Part shown: positions 34,848-43,951 of the stretch, piece after piece
How the letters are laid out: the number at the start of each line of letters is the position of its first letter
Position numbering within the stretch: position 1 is the stretch's first letter
Translations under genes and position numbers: made by a program
The notes under the pieces: generated by a model
What the model saw: the letters and a program-made list of their open reading frames with translations, nothing else
Database searches by the model: none
What the model was told of the DNA's origin: nothing
Assembly: GCA_910589315.1 (NCBI GenBank)
Contig: CAJUTB010000010.1
Coordinates: 1-64,000, forward strand
DNA from: an uncultured Oscillibacter sp.
GTDB lineage: Bacteria; Bacillota; Clostridia; Oscillospirales; Oscillospiraceae
DNA: 64,000 bases
Reading direction: 5' to 3'

Positions 34848-35881
34848 AGTCTGGCCTCCTTCTGCTTGCAGACGCTCCCGCGGTCCACCAGACCGCAGGG
34901 CACCACGATTCGTTTCCCGCAGGTATCGCCCTGCCAGAGCAGTTCCATGCAGGCTGCCGCGGCCCGAACGCTCTCCCGCATGAACAATTCGACGGACGTG
35001 AGGGGCGGGCTGGAAAATTCGGACAAAACGGTGTTGTTGAATGTAATAATGCAGATGTCCTCCGGGATCCGGAGACCCCGTTCCTGCAAGGCCATCCGCA
35101 CCCCCGGCGCGATGGAGTCGCTGGCAATGAACAGGGCCTGGGGCGGCTGTCCGCCGTGGGTTTCCAGGAACCGGACCATAGCCTGATACCCGCTCCGGAT
35201 GTTCATCGGGCAGTTAAGGACGAAATCCGGGGCATAGCAGTCCAGGCGGAGCTGGTCCATTTGGTAGTAAAAAAAGCGGGGGTCGACATCGGGTTCCTTC
35301 CGCTGGCTGGCCGCGCCGGCGCTTCCGATGTAGGCAACGCGGTCAAAACCGTTTTGATGAAAATGATTCATCGACAGCTGGAGGGCAAGCTGATAGTTTG
35401 GAAGGATGCTGTAAAATTTCAGCGGGTCCGGGTCGGAGTCCAAAAAGACGACGTGTTTGGTATACTGCAAAAACCCGTCGATTTCCTCTCCGGTAAAACG
35501 GCCGATGGCAAAGAGTCCGTCCAGGGAAGAATGGGAGACAAAGCGTTTTTGCCCGTCCCGATAGAGGGGGAGGACCGTCCACTGGCGTCCAAAGCACTCC
35601 TCGTCCAAAAGCGTTTTCAGGGCCAGATAATAAGCGTCTTCTTGCAGTTCTTTCATTTCAAACATCTGGGCCACGCCCAGCCGCCGTTCCTGGACTTCGG
35701 GTCTGGGGGGCGGGGCGGTCTGAAGCGGTCCGGCTTTTCTGTAGCGCAGCGCGGCGGCGGCGTGGAAAACCCGTTCCCGCGTTTCCTCCGTGACGCTCAA
35801 AGACGGGTCCCGGTTCAGCACGCGGGAGACGGTTGCCTGGGACACGCCGGCCCGGTCCGCAATATCTTTCAAGGTTGCCAT
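34844..35881 (-). CDS. LacI-family transcriptional regulator (EbgR-like)
   Basis: The 345-residue repressor has a LacI HTH (ATLKDIADRAGVSQATVSRV, residues 2-21) with the hinge, and a periplasmic-binding-protein-like effector domain. The DPSLSVTEETRERV continuation resembles EbgR-type regulators of beta-galactosidase genes. The start at 35881 follows GAGAGGGG; the open frame to 35944 adds non-family residues. It is divergent from a GH42 beta-galactosidase, the likely target, yet it is also translationally coupled to three methionine-synthesis genes, which would give those genes an odd shared promoter. Confidence 0.93.
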   Translation of the reverse strand: MATLKDIADRAGVSQATVSRVLNRDPSLSVTEETRERVFHAAAALRYRKAGPLQTAPPPRPEVQERRLGVAQMFEMKELQEDAYYLALKTLLDEECFGRQWTVLPLYRDGQKRFVSHSSLDGLFAIGRFTGEEIDGFLQYTKHVVFLDSDPDPLKFYSILPNYQLALQLSMNHFHQNGFDRVAYIGSAGAASQRKEPDVDPRFFYYQMDQLRLDCYAPDFVLNCPMNIRSGYQAMVRFLETHGGQPPQALFIASDSIAPGVRMALQERGLRIPEDICIITFNNTVLSEFSSPPLTSVELFMRESVRAAAACMELLWQGDTCGKRIVVPCGLVDRGSVCKQKEARL

Positions 35882-35982
35882 GGAAAAACCCCTCTCTGCC
35901 GCCGGTGGGGCGGTAAAAACGCGTAATTTTTTTACTTCGCCCATAGGAAAAGGTTTGCGGTATGGACGAAAGAATTTCCATA

Positions 35983-36011
35983 ATTATACTGCATTCTCCC
36001 GTCTGCGTCAA
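35983..36011 (-). promoter_or_regulatory. Sigma-A promoter of the lacI-met operon
   Basis: Minus strand TTGACG (36006-36011), 17 bases, TATAAT (35983-35988). It is a strong promoter about 100 bases before the regulator start. No SAM or cobalamin riboswitch was recognised in the leader. Confidence 0.8.
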
Positions 36012-36037
36012 GAAAGAGCGGGCAAACCGCAGCCGCC

Positions 36038-36066
36038 TTGCATCCGGGAACCGCCTGTGATAAAAT
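36038..36066 (+). promoter_or_regulatory. Putative promoter of the small gene before the beta-galactosidase
   Basis: TTGCAT (36038-36043), 17 bases, TAAAAT (36061-36066), 34 bases before the ATG at 36100; divergent from the lacI promoter with 26 bases between the two -35 boxes. Confidence 0.6.
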
Positions 36067-36099
36067 CAAAGCGGTTCATTTACGTTTGGAGGCGGCGGT

Positions 36100-36390
36100 A
36101 TGGAAGGATTCAATTCGATGCAGAGGGAATTTCTGGAACAGTTGGCGGTTATTCAGGAAGCCGGTGTGCAAACGGCCCTGTGCCGAAAGCGCGATTGCCC
36201 ACTAGAAGACCGGTTCTACGAAATCACAGCGGATGTTATTATCCAGATTTTAGAAATTTTCGACGGATACGCAGGTATGAAATCCGGCGGTTTGCACATT
36301 GTTTGCGAAAAGACGGGGGAACCCTTGAAAAAGAATCCCTCCATTGAGCTGCACGATGCTGCGGCCGGCTATCTGAAAGGCTTGGATTAA
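36100..36390 (+). CDS. Small hypothetical protein
   Basis: The 96-residue soluble protein is not recognised. It is mixed-charge with a central hydrophobic stretch (DVIIQILEIFDGYAG) too short for a clear membrane helix, and three cysteines. A good GGAGGCGG site and a promoter-like element support expression. It sits between a divergent LacI regulator and a beta-galactosidase in the same direction, but no role in sugar use can be claimed. Confidence 0.65.
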   Translation: MEGFNSMQREFLEQLAVIQEAGVQTALCRKRDCPLEDRFYEITADVIIQILEIFDGYAGMKSGGLHIVCEKTGEPLKKNPSIELHDAAAGYLKGLD

Positions 36391-36536
36391 AGCAGAAAAT
36401 TTCCAGAAATAAACAGCTGAGAGACCGCGTGAAAAAATTTCTTAAAAAGCGGTTGATTTTTTAGTAAATATAAAGTAAAGTGTGAATGAATTACCTGCGC
36501 CCGCAGAGAGACGCGGGCAGAAAGGAGCACGGAAGT

Positions 36537-38477
36537 ATGTGGCTGGGCGTTGATTACTACCCCGAACAATGGGACCCCGCTTTGCTGGAACCGGATTTGG
36601 ACACCATCGCGGAGTTGGGGTGCAATATTATCCGAATCGCGGAATTTTCCTGGCATTTGATGGAAAAAACAGAGGGACAGTATGATTTTTCGTTTTTCGA
36701 CCGTGTAATTCTTGCGGCAAAAAAACGGGGCCTGAAAATCCTTCTGGGAACCCCCACCGCCGCCATTCCGGCCTGGTTAGCGGCAAAACACCCGGACATT
36801 CTCGCCGTGGGGGAGGATGGCCGGAGGCGGGCCTTTGGCAGCCGCCGGGTGTACTGCTTCAACAGCCCGGAGATGTACAAGTATTCGGAAAAAATCATCC
36901 GCGCCATGGCCGAACACTACAAGGAGGAAAAGGCCGTTATAGCGTGGCAGATTGACAACGAATTGGGCCATGAGGGCAGCGATCTCTGTTTCTGCCGGAA
37001 CTGCCGCAAGGCGTTCCAGCTTTATCTGGCGCAGAAATTCAACGGGGAAATCGACGCCCTGAACGAAGCCTACGGCACGGCTTTCTGGTCCCAGGAATAC
37101 AACCGCTTCGGGGAGGTTCCAATTCCAGAGGCGTCCACCGTTGCGCATAACCCGGCCCTGCGGCTGGACTGGGAGCGGTTCCGCAGCAAGAGCGTTTCGG
37201 ATTTTGCGGATTTCCAGATCCGCCTGATCAAAGAGGTTATCCCGGATGCGGTCGTGACCCATGACATTCCCGGCGGCGGCCTGGAAAAACACGTCCACTA
37301 TGCGGACGTTGCCCGGAATCTGGACGTAGCGTCTTATAATAACTATCCCGTCTGGGGCGGGCAGAAGGACCCGCTTCCGCCGCACGAAATTGCCTTCGGT
37401 CTGGATTATATTCGAGGCTTGAAGGGCCGGAATTTCTGGATTACAGAGGCAATCATGGGAGCGCAGGGCCACGACGTAACAGGCTATCTGCCCCGTCCGA
37501 ACCAGGCGAAAATGTGGTCGTACCAAGGCATGGCTCACGGCTGTGAAGCGCTGCTGTACTTCCGTTACCGGGGAGCGTCCAAGGGCGCGGAGCAGTTTTG
37601 CTACGGCGTTTTGGACGCGGACAACGTAAAGGGCCGGAAATTCCGGGAGGTACAAAGTTTCTTTGCGGATATCCGGCCCTACGAAAAGGCTTTGACCGCG
37701 CCCATTGCAAGCGATGTCGCCATTCTCTACGACTACGACTCTCTGGCGTCGCTGCGTATTCAGCGGCAAAGCCTGCTGCTGGACCCGCCGGGGGAGATGA
37801 AAAAGCTCTACAAGGTGTTTTTTGATGCCAACGTCCCCGTAGATGTGCTTCCGTCAGAGGCGGATTTTTCCGGATATAAAGTAGTGCTTGCGCCGCAGAT
37901 GATGGTCGCAAAACCGGATTTTCAGGCCAGGGCGGAGGCGTTTGTCAAGGGAGGCGGCACGCTGGCGCTGACCTGGAGGACCGCAGTCAAGGACGAAAAC
38001 AACAACCTTCCGTTTGGAGAGCCGGTTCCGGCGGGTTACCAGGAATTGACAGGTGTGACAGTGATGGAAACGGAGAGCCTTCAAGAGCTGGAGGCATTTC
38101 CGCTAACGGGTCGGAACGGCGAAACCGGAACCGGCGGCATTTTCCGGGATATGCTGGCTGTCCGGGACGCGGAAATCCTCTACCGTTACGGCGACACGTT
38201 TTACACGGAATACGCCGCTGTGACGCGGAAGCGTTGGGGCAGCGGCGCGGCGTACTATCTGGGCTGCGGCCTGGACGCGGACACAACGGAAAAACTGCTC
38301 CGGCAGATTCTGGACGAAACCGGAACGGAAACCGTCGCTTCCGATAAAAATGTTGAAGTGGTCACGCGGGGCGGGGCGGAACAGAAAATCCGCATTTTCA
38401 TCAACCACAACGCGCACACGGCGTCGGCCTGCGGCGTAAGCCTTCCGCCCTTCGGCTGTAAAATTGAGACGCTTTGA
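36537..38477 (+). CDS. Beta-galactosidase, glycoside hydrolase family 42
   Basis: The 646-residue enzyme is a full GH42 protein, cytoplasmic (no signal peptide). The N-terminus WLGVDYYPEQWDP and the metal/substrate region DLCFCRNCRKAF are typical. The acid/base Glu is E142 in WQIDNELGHE and the nucleophile is E304 in NFWITEAIMG. The trimerisation and C-terminal domains follow. The start at 36537 has AAGGAG and skips 17 non-homologous residues. A promoter TTGATT-17-TAAAGT lies just before it. Likely substrates are galacto-oligosaccharides or plant galactans; regulation by the divergent LacI protein is inferred. Confidence 0.93.
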   Translation: MWLGVDYYPEQWDPALLEPDLDTIAELGCNIIRIAEFSWHLMEKTEGQYDFSFFDRVILAAKKRGLKILLGTPTAAIPAWLAAKHPDILAVGEDGRRRAFGSRRVYCFNSPEMYKYSEKIIRAMAEHYKEEKAVIAWQIDNELGHEGSDLCFCRNCRKAFQLYLAQKFNGEIDALNEAYGTAFWSQEYNRFGEVPIPEASTVAHNPALRLDWERFRSKSVSDFADFQIRLIKEVIPDAVVTHDIPGGGLEKHVHYADVARNLDVASYNNYPVWGGQKDPLPPHEIAFGLDYIRGLKGRNFWITEAIMGAQGHDVTGYLPRPNQAKMWSYQGMAHGCEALLYFRYRGASKGAEQFCYGVLDADNVKGRKFREVQSFFADIRPYEKALTAPIASDVAILYDYDSLASLRIQRQSLLLDPPGEMKKLYKVFFDANVPVDVLPSEADFSGYKVVLAPQMMVAKPDFQARAEAFVKGGGTLALTWRTAVKDENNNLPFGEPVPAGYQELTGVTVMETESLQELEAFPLTGRNGETGTGGIFRDMLAVRDAEILYRYGDTFYTEYAAVTRKRWGSGAAYYLGCGLDADTTEKLLRQILDETGTETVASDKNVEVVTRGGAEQKIRIFINHNAHTASACGVSLPPFGCKIETL

Positions 38478-38513
38478 GCAAGACTGCCGGTTTTGAATTA
38501 AAAAGAGACAAGC

Positions 38514-38545
38514 GCAAAGGGGTTCCCGCAGGGGAACCCCTTTGC
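38514..38545 (+). terminator. Hairpin after beta-galactosidase
   Basis: GCAAAGGGGTTCCC and GGGAACCCCTTTGC form a perfect 14-bp stem with a four-base loop, 37 bases after the stop; the T run is weak. Confidence 0.75.
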
Positions 38546-38575
38546 TGCGTCAAAGATACTGGTCTTCGGTGCGTG

Positions 38576-38803
38576 TTACGGCTGTGATGGAGGATCCGGC
38601 TTCGAGAGAAGCGGAGAAGTGCCGTCTGGGACTTCGGTTTGCTTGCCGGAGGGCCGAGAACGGCTTTCGCCCTCCTGTGTGACCGGATCAGGTCCCGTGA
38701 GACTGCCGGTTTCGCGTAAAAAGGAAAGATTCAGTTTGTTCCCCACGTTCAAAGAAGCGGCTTCTTCCATCAAACAGCGTTGAATCCAACGAAAAAACGT
38801 CAT
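38576..38803 (-). CDS. Doubtful small ORF downstream of the SLH gene
   Basis: A 75-codon frame preceded by AAAGGA 9 bases before the ATG. The product has a helical start and then a Pro/Ser/Arg-rich tail with no recognisable domain. It fills part of the 440-base gap between the beta-galactosidase and SLH genes. It could be a real short protein or chance. Confidence 0.3.
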   Translation of the reverse strand: MTFFRWIQRCLMEEAASLNVGNKLNLSFLRETGSLTGPDPVTQEGESRSRPSGKQTEVPDGTSPLLSKPDPPSQP

Positions 38804-38918
38804 AAAAAGGAATCCTTTCTCTGCGGTCCGGCCCAGGCCGGAGTAAAAACAGGTGTTTTTGGAACACGATAGATATTCCCTGCGGAGAGAAAACGCCGGT
38901 TAAGACGTTTTGAAAAAG

Positions 38919-41276
38919 TCAGCCTGCGATGTCGCGGTAAAGGTAAGTCACAATGTCGGCTCTGGGTGACTGGCTTCCGGGAACGAATGCGGTGCCGTTC
39001 AGGAGGCCGTTGGTGTCGGCCCAGGCGACGGCATTGGTATAGTATTTTCCAGGATTTGCGCTGGCGAGGCTGCTGGAGCCGGAAGCGGCGGGTTTGCCGT
39101 TGGCCCGCCAGAGGAACGTCACGACATGGCCGCTGGTGCAGGTTCCGCCGGGGTTGAAGGTGGAGGAGGTTGTGCCGGTGGTGATGTTGTTTTCGACGGC
39201 CCAGAGAATGGCCTTGTAGAACGCGCTGGAGCTGGAAACGTCCGTAAAGGGATTGGTTTTTGTCTTGGGTTCGGGACAGCCCTTGGCCCGCCAGAGGAAG
39301 GTGACGACTTGTCCGCGGCTACATGCGGCGTTGGGACGGAATTCCGTTGCCGTCACGCCCGTGGTGACGCCGTTTTCCAAAGCCCACAGAAGCGCGTCTT
39401 TGTAATAGGCGTTGTCCGGCACGTCGGTAAAGGGATTGGTTTTTTCGGCGCTGGGTGTCGCGGGCTTATTCGGGGTTGTTGTGCCCGGCTGTGTGGGTGT
39501 GGATGGCTTAGAGGGTGTTTCCGGTTTGCTGGGGTTTGTGGGTTTGTTGGGCGTGGTGGGTGTCGTGGGAGTTTTTGCCGGTGCGCTGGGATCGGCCTCT
39601 CCGCATTTTTTACAGACGCCGTTGGCATACCTGTGCCCCAAAGGCGTCATAACGCTGTAAACCTCTTTTGCCTTGCAGTAAGGGCAGATCAAAATGAGAT
39701 ACCCGGATTCCGTACAGGTGCTGGGTATCGTTTCATGTGGGTTGCTGTAAACAAAGTAGTGGTTACAGTTGGGGTCTCCGACCTCCACGACATCCCCTAA
39801 TTGATATCGATTGCCGTTCCCCTGGGAGGGCGTAGTTGGTGTTGTCGGCTTGGTGGGAGTTGTTGGGGTGGTCGGTGTTGTCGGAGTAGTGGGAGTCGTT
39901 GGAGTAGTAGGCGTCGTCGGCGTGGTAGGCGTTGTGGGAGTTGTCGGGGTGGTGGGCGTATCCGGCTGGGTTTCGGTTTCACCGCCGCCCAGGACGGTCA
40001 CGCCGGAATGGTCGATGCCATAGAAAACAGGGCCGGAGTTGTTGGTGACATACCAGACGGCTTTGCCGTTGTATTCAATGGGCTGGCAGTCAGACAGGGG
40101 GGCTTTTGCCTCCTGGGGGGCGGTTTTGGGCGCGCCGTCCGTGCCGTACTCAATGTAATTCAGGGTATCGCTGACGGTATAGCCGGATTTTGTGTTCCAG
40201 AGCATAAAGCCGCCGTTCATGCCTAGCGGGGCGAGGACGGGCGTGGTGGAACCTGTACCGGCGGGCGGCTCAATCTTGTACAGCTTGCCTTTTCCGTCGG
40301 AAATCTGCATGGCCCCGAGATAAAGGGTCCGGCTGCCGCGTCCGGAGGCGTTGCCGTCGTAGTTGAAGGCGTAGATATAGTGGGAGCTGGTTTCGGAAAG
40401 TCCGCCGATGGATGCACCGGTGGTGTTGTTGCCGGAAGCCCCGGCGAAGGGCATCATGTTCATCCAGGCCCCCCATTTTCCGTACTGCTGGCCGGTGAAC
40501 TTGCCGCTTCCGGCGTCGGCGTAGTACTTCATGAAGGTGACGCCGCGGGTGGAGTCGCTATCGCCGTGGTTGAGGGTGATGATTTTACCATCCCGGTCAA
40601 TCAGGATGAACTGGTTGAAGGAGTGGCTGACATAACCATAATCCTCGTTCCAGATGTCATAAAACCCGTCGGATATGGTCATATCGCTTTCCCGGACGCA
40701 GAAGACCATATTCGCCTGATGGTTATAGGCGTAGTTGTCGATGGGCGTTTTGAACATGGTGCGCCCGGTGTGGACGTAGAGGTAGCCGTTGTACTCGTCG
40801 CAGCGGAGGGAGGCGGCGTCAAAGGGGGTTTGCGTATTGGCTCCGGTCAGGCTGGCCTGTCCCTGGCGCGTCCAGTCCTTGGAATATTTGACGATGCGGA
40901 TGACCTCGACGCTCGCGCTCTCCGAGGGGTTGTTCTGACCGAAGATGAGGAAGTTGGCGTCCTTCCCGGCGAAGAAGCCGCCCCATTTGGAAAGCTCCAT
41001 GGGGATGGTACGGCTGCCGGTGAGGTGATAGGAGCTGTCGTAATCCTCCACGACGACCTTGCCGCTGATGTACTCGACCCGGGTCAGACCGCCTTTTTCA
41101 TTGGCGTACAGGTACGAGGTGACGGGGGAGGCGACGGTGGAATAGTCCTGTTTATTGAGGTTGCGGGAAGCGGCGGGAGTTTCCGCCGCACCGGCGGCGG
41201 GGGACAGCGTGAGGGCCAGCGTCAAGGCGCAGAGCAGAGCTGTCAGGCGTTTGGGGATATGGGGCTGATGTTTCAT
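38919..41276 (-). CDS. Secreted SLH-domain protein with unknown N-terminal sensor-like domain
   Basis: The 785-residue protein has a signal peptide (cleavage near AGA-AE, residue 30), a 370-residue domain of unknown family (about 45-415), a Thr/Pro linker of TPT triplets (about 437-482), a Cys/His-rich segment (CNHYFV, CPYC, CKKC; about 500-560), a second Pro/Thr linker and three SLH domains (about 613-665, 673-725, 740-785) that attach it to wall polymers. The unknown domain is repeated in the convergent gene pair at 41.6-44.1 kb (shared RWGGFFAG/KWGGFFAG, FGQNN, IVKYSKDW). It probably forms a beta-propeller-like fold, which is inference. AGGAGG precedes the ATG. Function unknown. Confidence 0.9.
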   Translation of the reverse strand: MKHQPHIPKRLTALLCALTLALTLSPAAGAAETPAASRNLNKQDYSTVASPVTSYLYANEKGGLTRVEYISGKVVVEDYDSSYHLTGSRTIPMELSKWGGFFAGKDANFLIFGQNNPSESASVEVIRIVKYSKDWTRQGQASLTGANTQTPFDAASLRCDEYNGYLYVHTGRTMFKTPIDNYAYNHQANMVFCVRESDMTISDGFYDIWNEDYGYVSHSFNQFILIDRDGKIITLNHGDSDSTRGVTFMKYYADAGSGKFTGQQYGKWGAWMNMMPFAGASGNNTTGASIGGLSETSSHYIYAFNYDGNASGRGSRTLYLGAMQISDGKGKLYKIEPPAGTGSTTPVLAPLGMNGGFMLWNTKSGYTVSDTLNYIEYGTDGAPKTAPQEAKAPLSDCQPIEYNGKAVWYVTNNSGPVFYGIDHSGVTVLGGGETETQPDTPTTPTTPTTPTTPTTPTTPTTPTTPTTPTTPTTPTKPTTPTTPSQGNGNRYQLGDVVEVGDPNCNHYFVYSNPHETIPSTCTESGYLILICPYCKAKEVYSVMTPLGHRYANGVCKKCGEADPSAPAKTPTTPTTPNKPTNPSKPETPSKPSTPTQPGTTTPNKPATPSAEKTNPFTDVPDNAYYKDALLWALENGVTTGVTATEFRPNAACSRGQVVTFLWRAKGCPEPKTKTNPFTDVSSSSAFYKAILWAVENNITTGTTSSTFNPGGTCTSGHVVTFLWRANGKPAASGSSSLASANPGKYYTNAVAWADTNGLLNGTAFVPGSQSPRADIVTYLYRDIAG
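39830..39966. repeat. Tandem 9-bp repeat coding for Thr-Pro-Thr
   Basis: About fifteen imperfect 9-bp units (GTNGTNGGN on the plus strand) encode the TPT linker of the SLH protein. Copies differ mainly at third codon positions, so the array is under protein-level constraint but could still change length by slippage. Confidence 0.85.
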
Positions 41277-41572
41277 TACAGAGTCCTCCTTCTATTTTGG
41301 GCGTGTGTTTTTCGTGAAAACCCACCCATCTATAAAATAAGTTCGATTCCGGACGGTTCGGGTTTTATTTTCGCGCGAAAAGATTCGGAAAACCGGCATC
41401 TTTGTATGAATGGGTAAAATTCGTTTTCCTTTTTTGCTATTTTTGCTGTTTTTCGAGAAATTTGAAAAAAATAGGAAAAAAATAAAACCTGGAGGGCGTC
41501 AACCGGCACTTTATAAATAGAGGCCCTGTTCAGGACTTCCAAATTTTTACGGATTGAAAGGAACAAAGGAAA

Positions 41573-42571
41573 ATGGATAACTTGGAGAACAAAAACCAGG
41601 AGCAAAACGCCTGCCCGCAGTGGACCGCCAAGGCACTCCTGCGGCAAAATCCCGTTGAATTTCTTGGCTTGACCGGCATGGGATGTATCGCCGCATCTAT
41701 CCTTCAAAGAGTGCTTGCGGCTCTGGGGATATACGGCCCCTTTACTTCCTCAATATTTTGGATTTTTCTCGCCGCCGCACTTGCGTTTCTTGCCATTCGC
41801 TGGAAGATCTTCCTCCGCAACCGCTATCTAAACCAAATGTCACCGGAGGAAGCCGTCCAGTTTTACGAGGAGGACAGAAAATTCAAATGGAATCCCCTCT
41901 ATTCCATCTTGCTGGTCGGAATGGGGTGGTTTCTAGTATATTTTCTTTTTGGCGTCATCATCAGCCAACTGGGCTTAACCAGCGGGGGCCTTTTCTTTGT
42001 GTTTTTTGTTGTTTCGATTGCAGTCGCTGTGCTGGTACACCGTTGGTTTAATCGGGCGATGATCGAAAAGACCCAGACAAACAAGAAGCTACTGGATGAA
42101 ATGGAACAGGGGAAGTACTGGGATGAGATTCCGGATGCACTCATGAATGAGGAAGACGTCAAGAAAATCGTGAAAAAGCTGGCCCAATGCAAGGTGTATA
42201 CGGTGAAGGACGCTGTAAGGAGCGTCCAGACGGATAAGCTAACGAAAAAGGCCGCGAAAATCACAGCGATCATCAGCGTTGCGATTGGCGGACTCTTGGC
42301 GATGCTCTTTAGCAGTTGTTCCTTTGATATCTCTAAGGAACTCAGCGATGAAATTATGGGCAGCGGCTCCGGAGACGACGGTTCCAGCCAAAGTATCCGG
42401 GAGAACGAAATTTACAAGGAAAACGAGCGTCTCTTTAAAAAACATCGGGCTAAAAAAATTGCGTACGCCGAGCTGGACTGGGCCAAGAATGCCGTGGTGG
42501 GTTCCTCGTATCAGTCGGAGCGCATCAACGCCGCGAAGTACTGGTTTAATGAGGCGCGTAAATTGCGCTGA
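41573..42571 (+). CDS. Five-helix membrane protein, N-terminal part of an interrupted gene
   Basis: This 332-residue frame has membrane segments near 29-52, 58-78, 109-131, 138-157 and 227-247, a basic cytoplasmic loop (158-226) and an outward C-terminal tail with an acidic Gly/Ser linker (GSGSGDDGSSQS). GAAAGGAAC precedes the ATG. It ends at a TGA (42569-42571), but the same reading frame continues without a break for 460 more codons encoding an extracellular domain shared with the SLH protein. Therefore this is probably the anchor half of a larger protein cut by a nonsense mutation. It might still be made as a short membrane protein; family unknown. Confidence 0.7.
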   Translation: MDNLENKNQEQNACPQWTAKALLRQNPVEFLGLTGMGCIAASILQRVLAALGIYGPFTSSIFWIFLAAALAFLAIRWKIFLRNRYLNQMSPEEAVQFYEEDRKFKWNPLYSILLVGMGWFLVYFLFGVIISQLGLTSGGLFFVFFVVSIAVAVLVHRWFNRAMIEKTQTNKKLLDEMEQGKYWDEIPDALMNEEDVKKIVKKLAQCKVYTVKDAVRSVQTDKLTKKAAKITAIISVAIGGLLAMLFSSCSFDISKELSDEIMGSGSGDDGSSQSIRENEIYKENERLFKKHRAKKIAYAELDWAKNAVVGSSYQSERINAAKYWFNEARKLR

Positions 42572-42634
42572 TTCGATAAAGACGGCGGCCCTCATACCCT
42601 TAAATCCTATCTGTATGAGAATTCCAAGGGCGGG

Positions 42635-43951
42635 GTGACCCGGGTGGAATACCGAGAGGTTATAACCGGCGAATCCTATTTCAGCTGGGACATCTACATC
42701 CTGGTGGAGGAATATAATTCTTCCTTCCAGCTTCTCACCAGCCGGAAACTCCCGGTGGAGCTTTTCCGGTGGGGCGGATTTTTTGCGGGAAGCAAATATA
42801 ATTTCCTGGTGTTTGGACAGAACAACTTAAAGGAGAGCGACAGTGAGGAGGTTTTCCGTATCGTCAAATATTCCAAGGACTGGCAGCGGCTGGGAAGCGC
42901 GAGCATCTACGGCGCAAATACGCAGGATGCGTTTGTCCGCGGCGGCCTGGACTGCGCGGAATCCGGCAACGAGCTCTATATTCACACCTGCTATACGATG
43001 TACAAGGCGAAAGATGGCCTGAATCACCAGTCAAATGTCAGCTTTGTAGTGAATCAGGAGGACATGAGCTGCAAGCCCCTTCGCGTCGGCTGTGTCAGTC
43101 ACTCTTTTGATCAGTACATTCTGGTGGACCAGGCGAAAAATATTGTCCAGGTGGACCTAGGCGACGGCTACCCCAGAGCGGTAACGCTGTCGAAGTGGAC
43201 GAACCGTGCGAATCCCGATCCCGCGAAACGCGGCAGAGAGAGGGTGACGGCTACCATTGAGGCCATCCCCGGAGCGGTCGGCGACAACAGTACAGGTATC
43301 CACATCGGCGGGCTGACGGAAACCAACGGCAGTTATGTGACGGTGTACAGCCGGGGTTCCCAGGAAACCGAGAAGTGTTTCAGCGGTCCGTCGGATCTCA
43401 TCCTGGCGTTTATCGAAAAAAATACACTGACCACCAAGCAGGTAAACCTCGGAAGGCTGTCCTCGGATTATTGGCATTATCTTGGCGCGCCCAGGCTGGT
43501 CCCGACGAGCCTGAGCGGCGGCTATGTTGTCTGGGGCGAGATTAGCGAAGCCGAGGGAAACGGTACGATGCATTATGCCTCCTATTCGGAGAACGGCACG
43601 GTTAGCGCGGTCAAGACGGTGAAGGGCATGGCTTCGGATTGCGAGTCAATCATGCATAACGGCAAAGTGGTCTGGTATGTAACACAGAAATCCATTCCCA
43701 CATTCTACATCCTGGATGCCAGCGGCGTCAAAGCGGTGAAGGCGACCGCTGCGCCGGGCGCGGCAGCTTATCCCCGGGTGGAGCGTTCCAGCGTTCCGGC
43801 GCGCAGCACGCCCCCGAACAGCTACACAACCGAGGGAAGCGCGACCCCCGCAACGCCCACTATGAGTTCCGTCAATAAACCGGCTTATCCGGAACTCCGC
43901 TGCGCCGGCTGCAACTATTTGATGTGCGAAGAAGGCGATGGCAAAATATAG
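42635..43951 (+). CDS. Extracellular-domain fragment, if translated separately
   Basis: This 438-residue frame opening at a GTG covers most of the unknown domain shared with the SLH protein (VELFRWGGFFAG, VFGQNNLKESDSEEVFRIVKYS, TGIHIGGLTETNGSY) and the beginning of a Cys motif. It has no signal peptide, no proper ribosome-binding site and lacks the first strand of the domain. I regard it as the middle part of the interrupted gene and not as an independent protein. Confidence 0.4.
   Translation: MTRVEYREVITGESYFSWDIYILVEEYNSSFQLLTSRKLPVELFRWGGFFAGSKYNFLVFGQNNLKESDSEEVFRIVKYSKDWQRLGSASIYGANTQDAFVRGGLDCAESGNELYIHTCYTMYKAKDGLNHQSNVSFVVNQEDMSCKPLRVGCVSHSFDQYILVDQAKNIVQVDLGDGYPRAVTLSKWTNRANPDPAKRGRERVTATIEAIPGAVGDNSTGIHIGGLTETNGSYVTVYSRGSQETEKCFSGPSDLILAFIEKNTLTTKQVNLGRLSSDYWHYLGAPRLVPTSLSGGYVVWGEISEAEGNGTMHYASYSENGTVSAVKTVKGMASDCESIMHNGKVVWYVTQKSIPTFYILDASGVKAVKATAAPGAAAYPRVERSSVPARSTPPNSYTTEGSATPATPTMSSVNKPAYPELRCAGCNYLMCEEGDGKI

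Noticed and set aside
35882..36010. SAM or cobalamin riboswitch before the methionine operon
   Set aside because: The leader is short and shows no recognisable S-box or B12-box elements; only a promoter was seen.
39830..39966. CRISPR-like array
   Set aside because: The repeats are contiguous 9-bp units without spacers and encode an in-frame Thr-Pro linker.
42569..42571. TGA as a selenocysteine codon or programmed readthrough in the membrane/surface gene
   Set aside because: No SECIS-like hairpin was evident right after it, the position is a linker without a redox motif, and a second frameshift downstream points to decay.
43935..43951. Programmed -1 frameshift at the end of the surface gene
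   Set aside because: The local bases do not form a canonical X-XXY-YYZ heptamer in the zero frame and no stimulatory structure was seen, so mutation is simpler.
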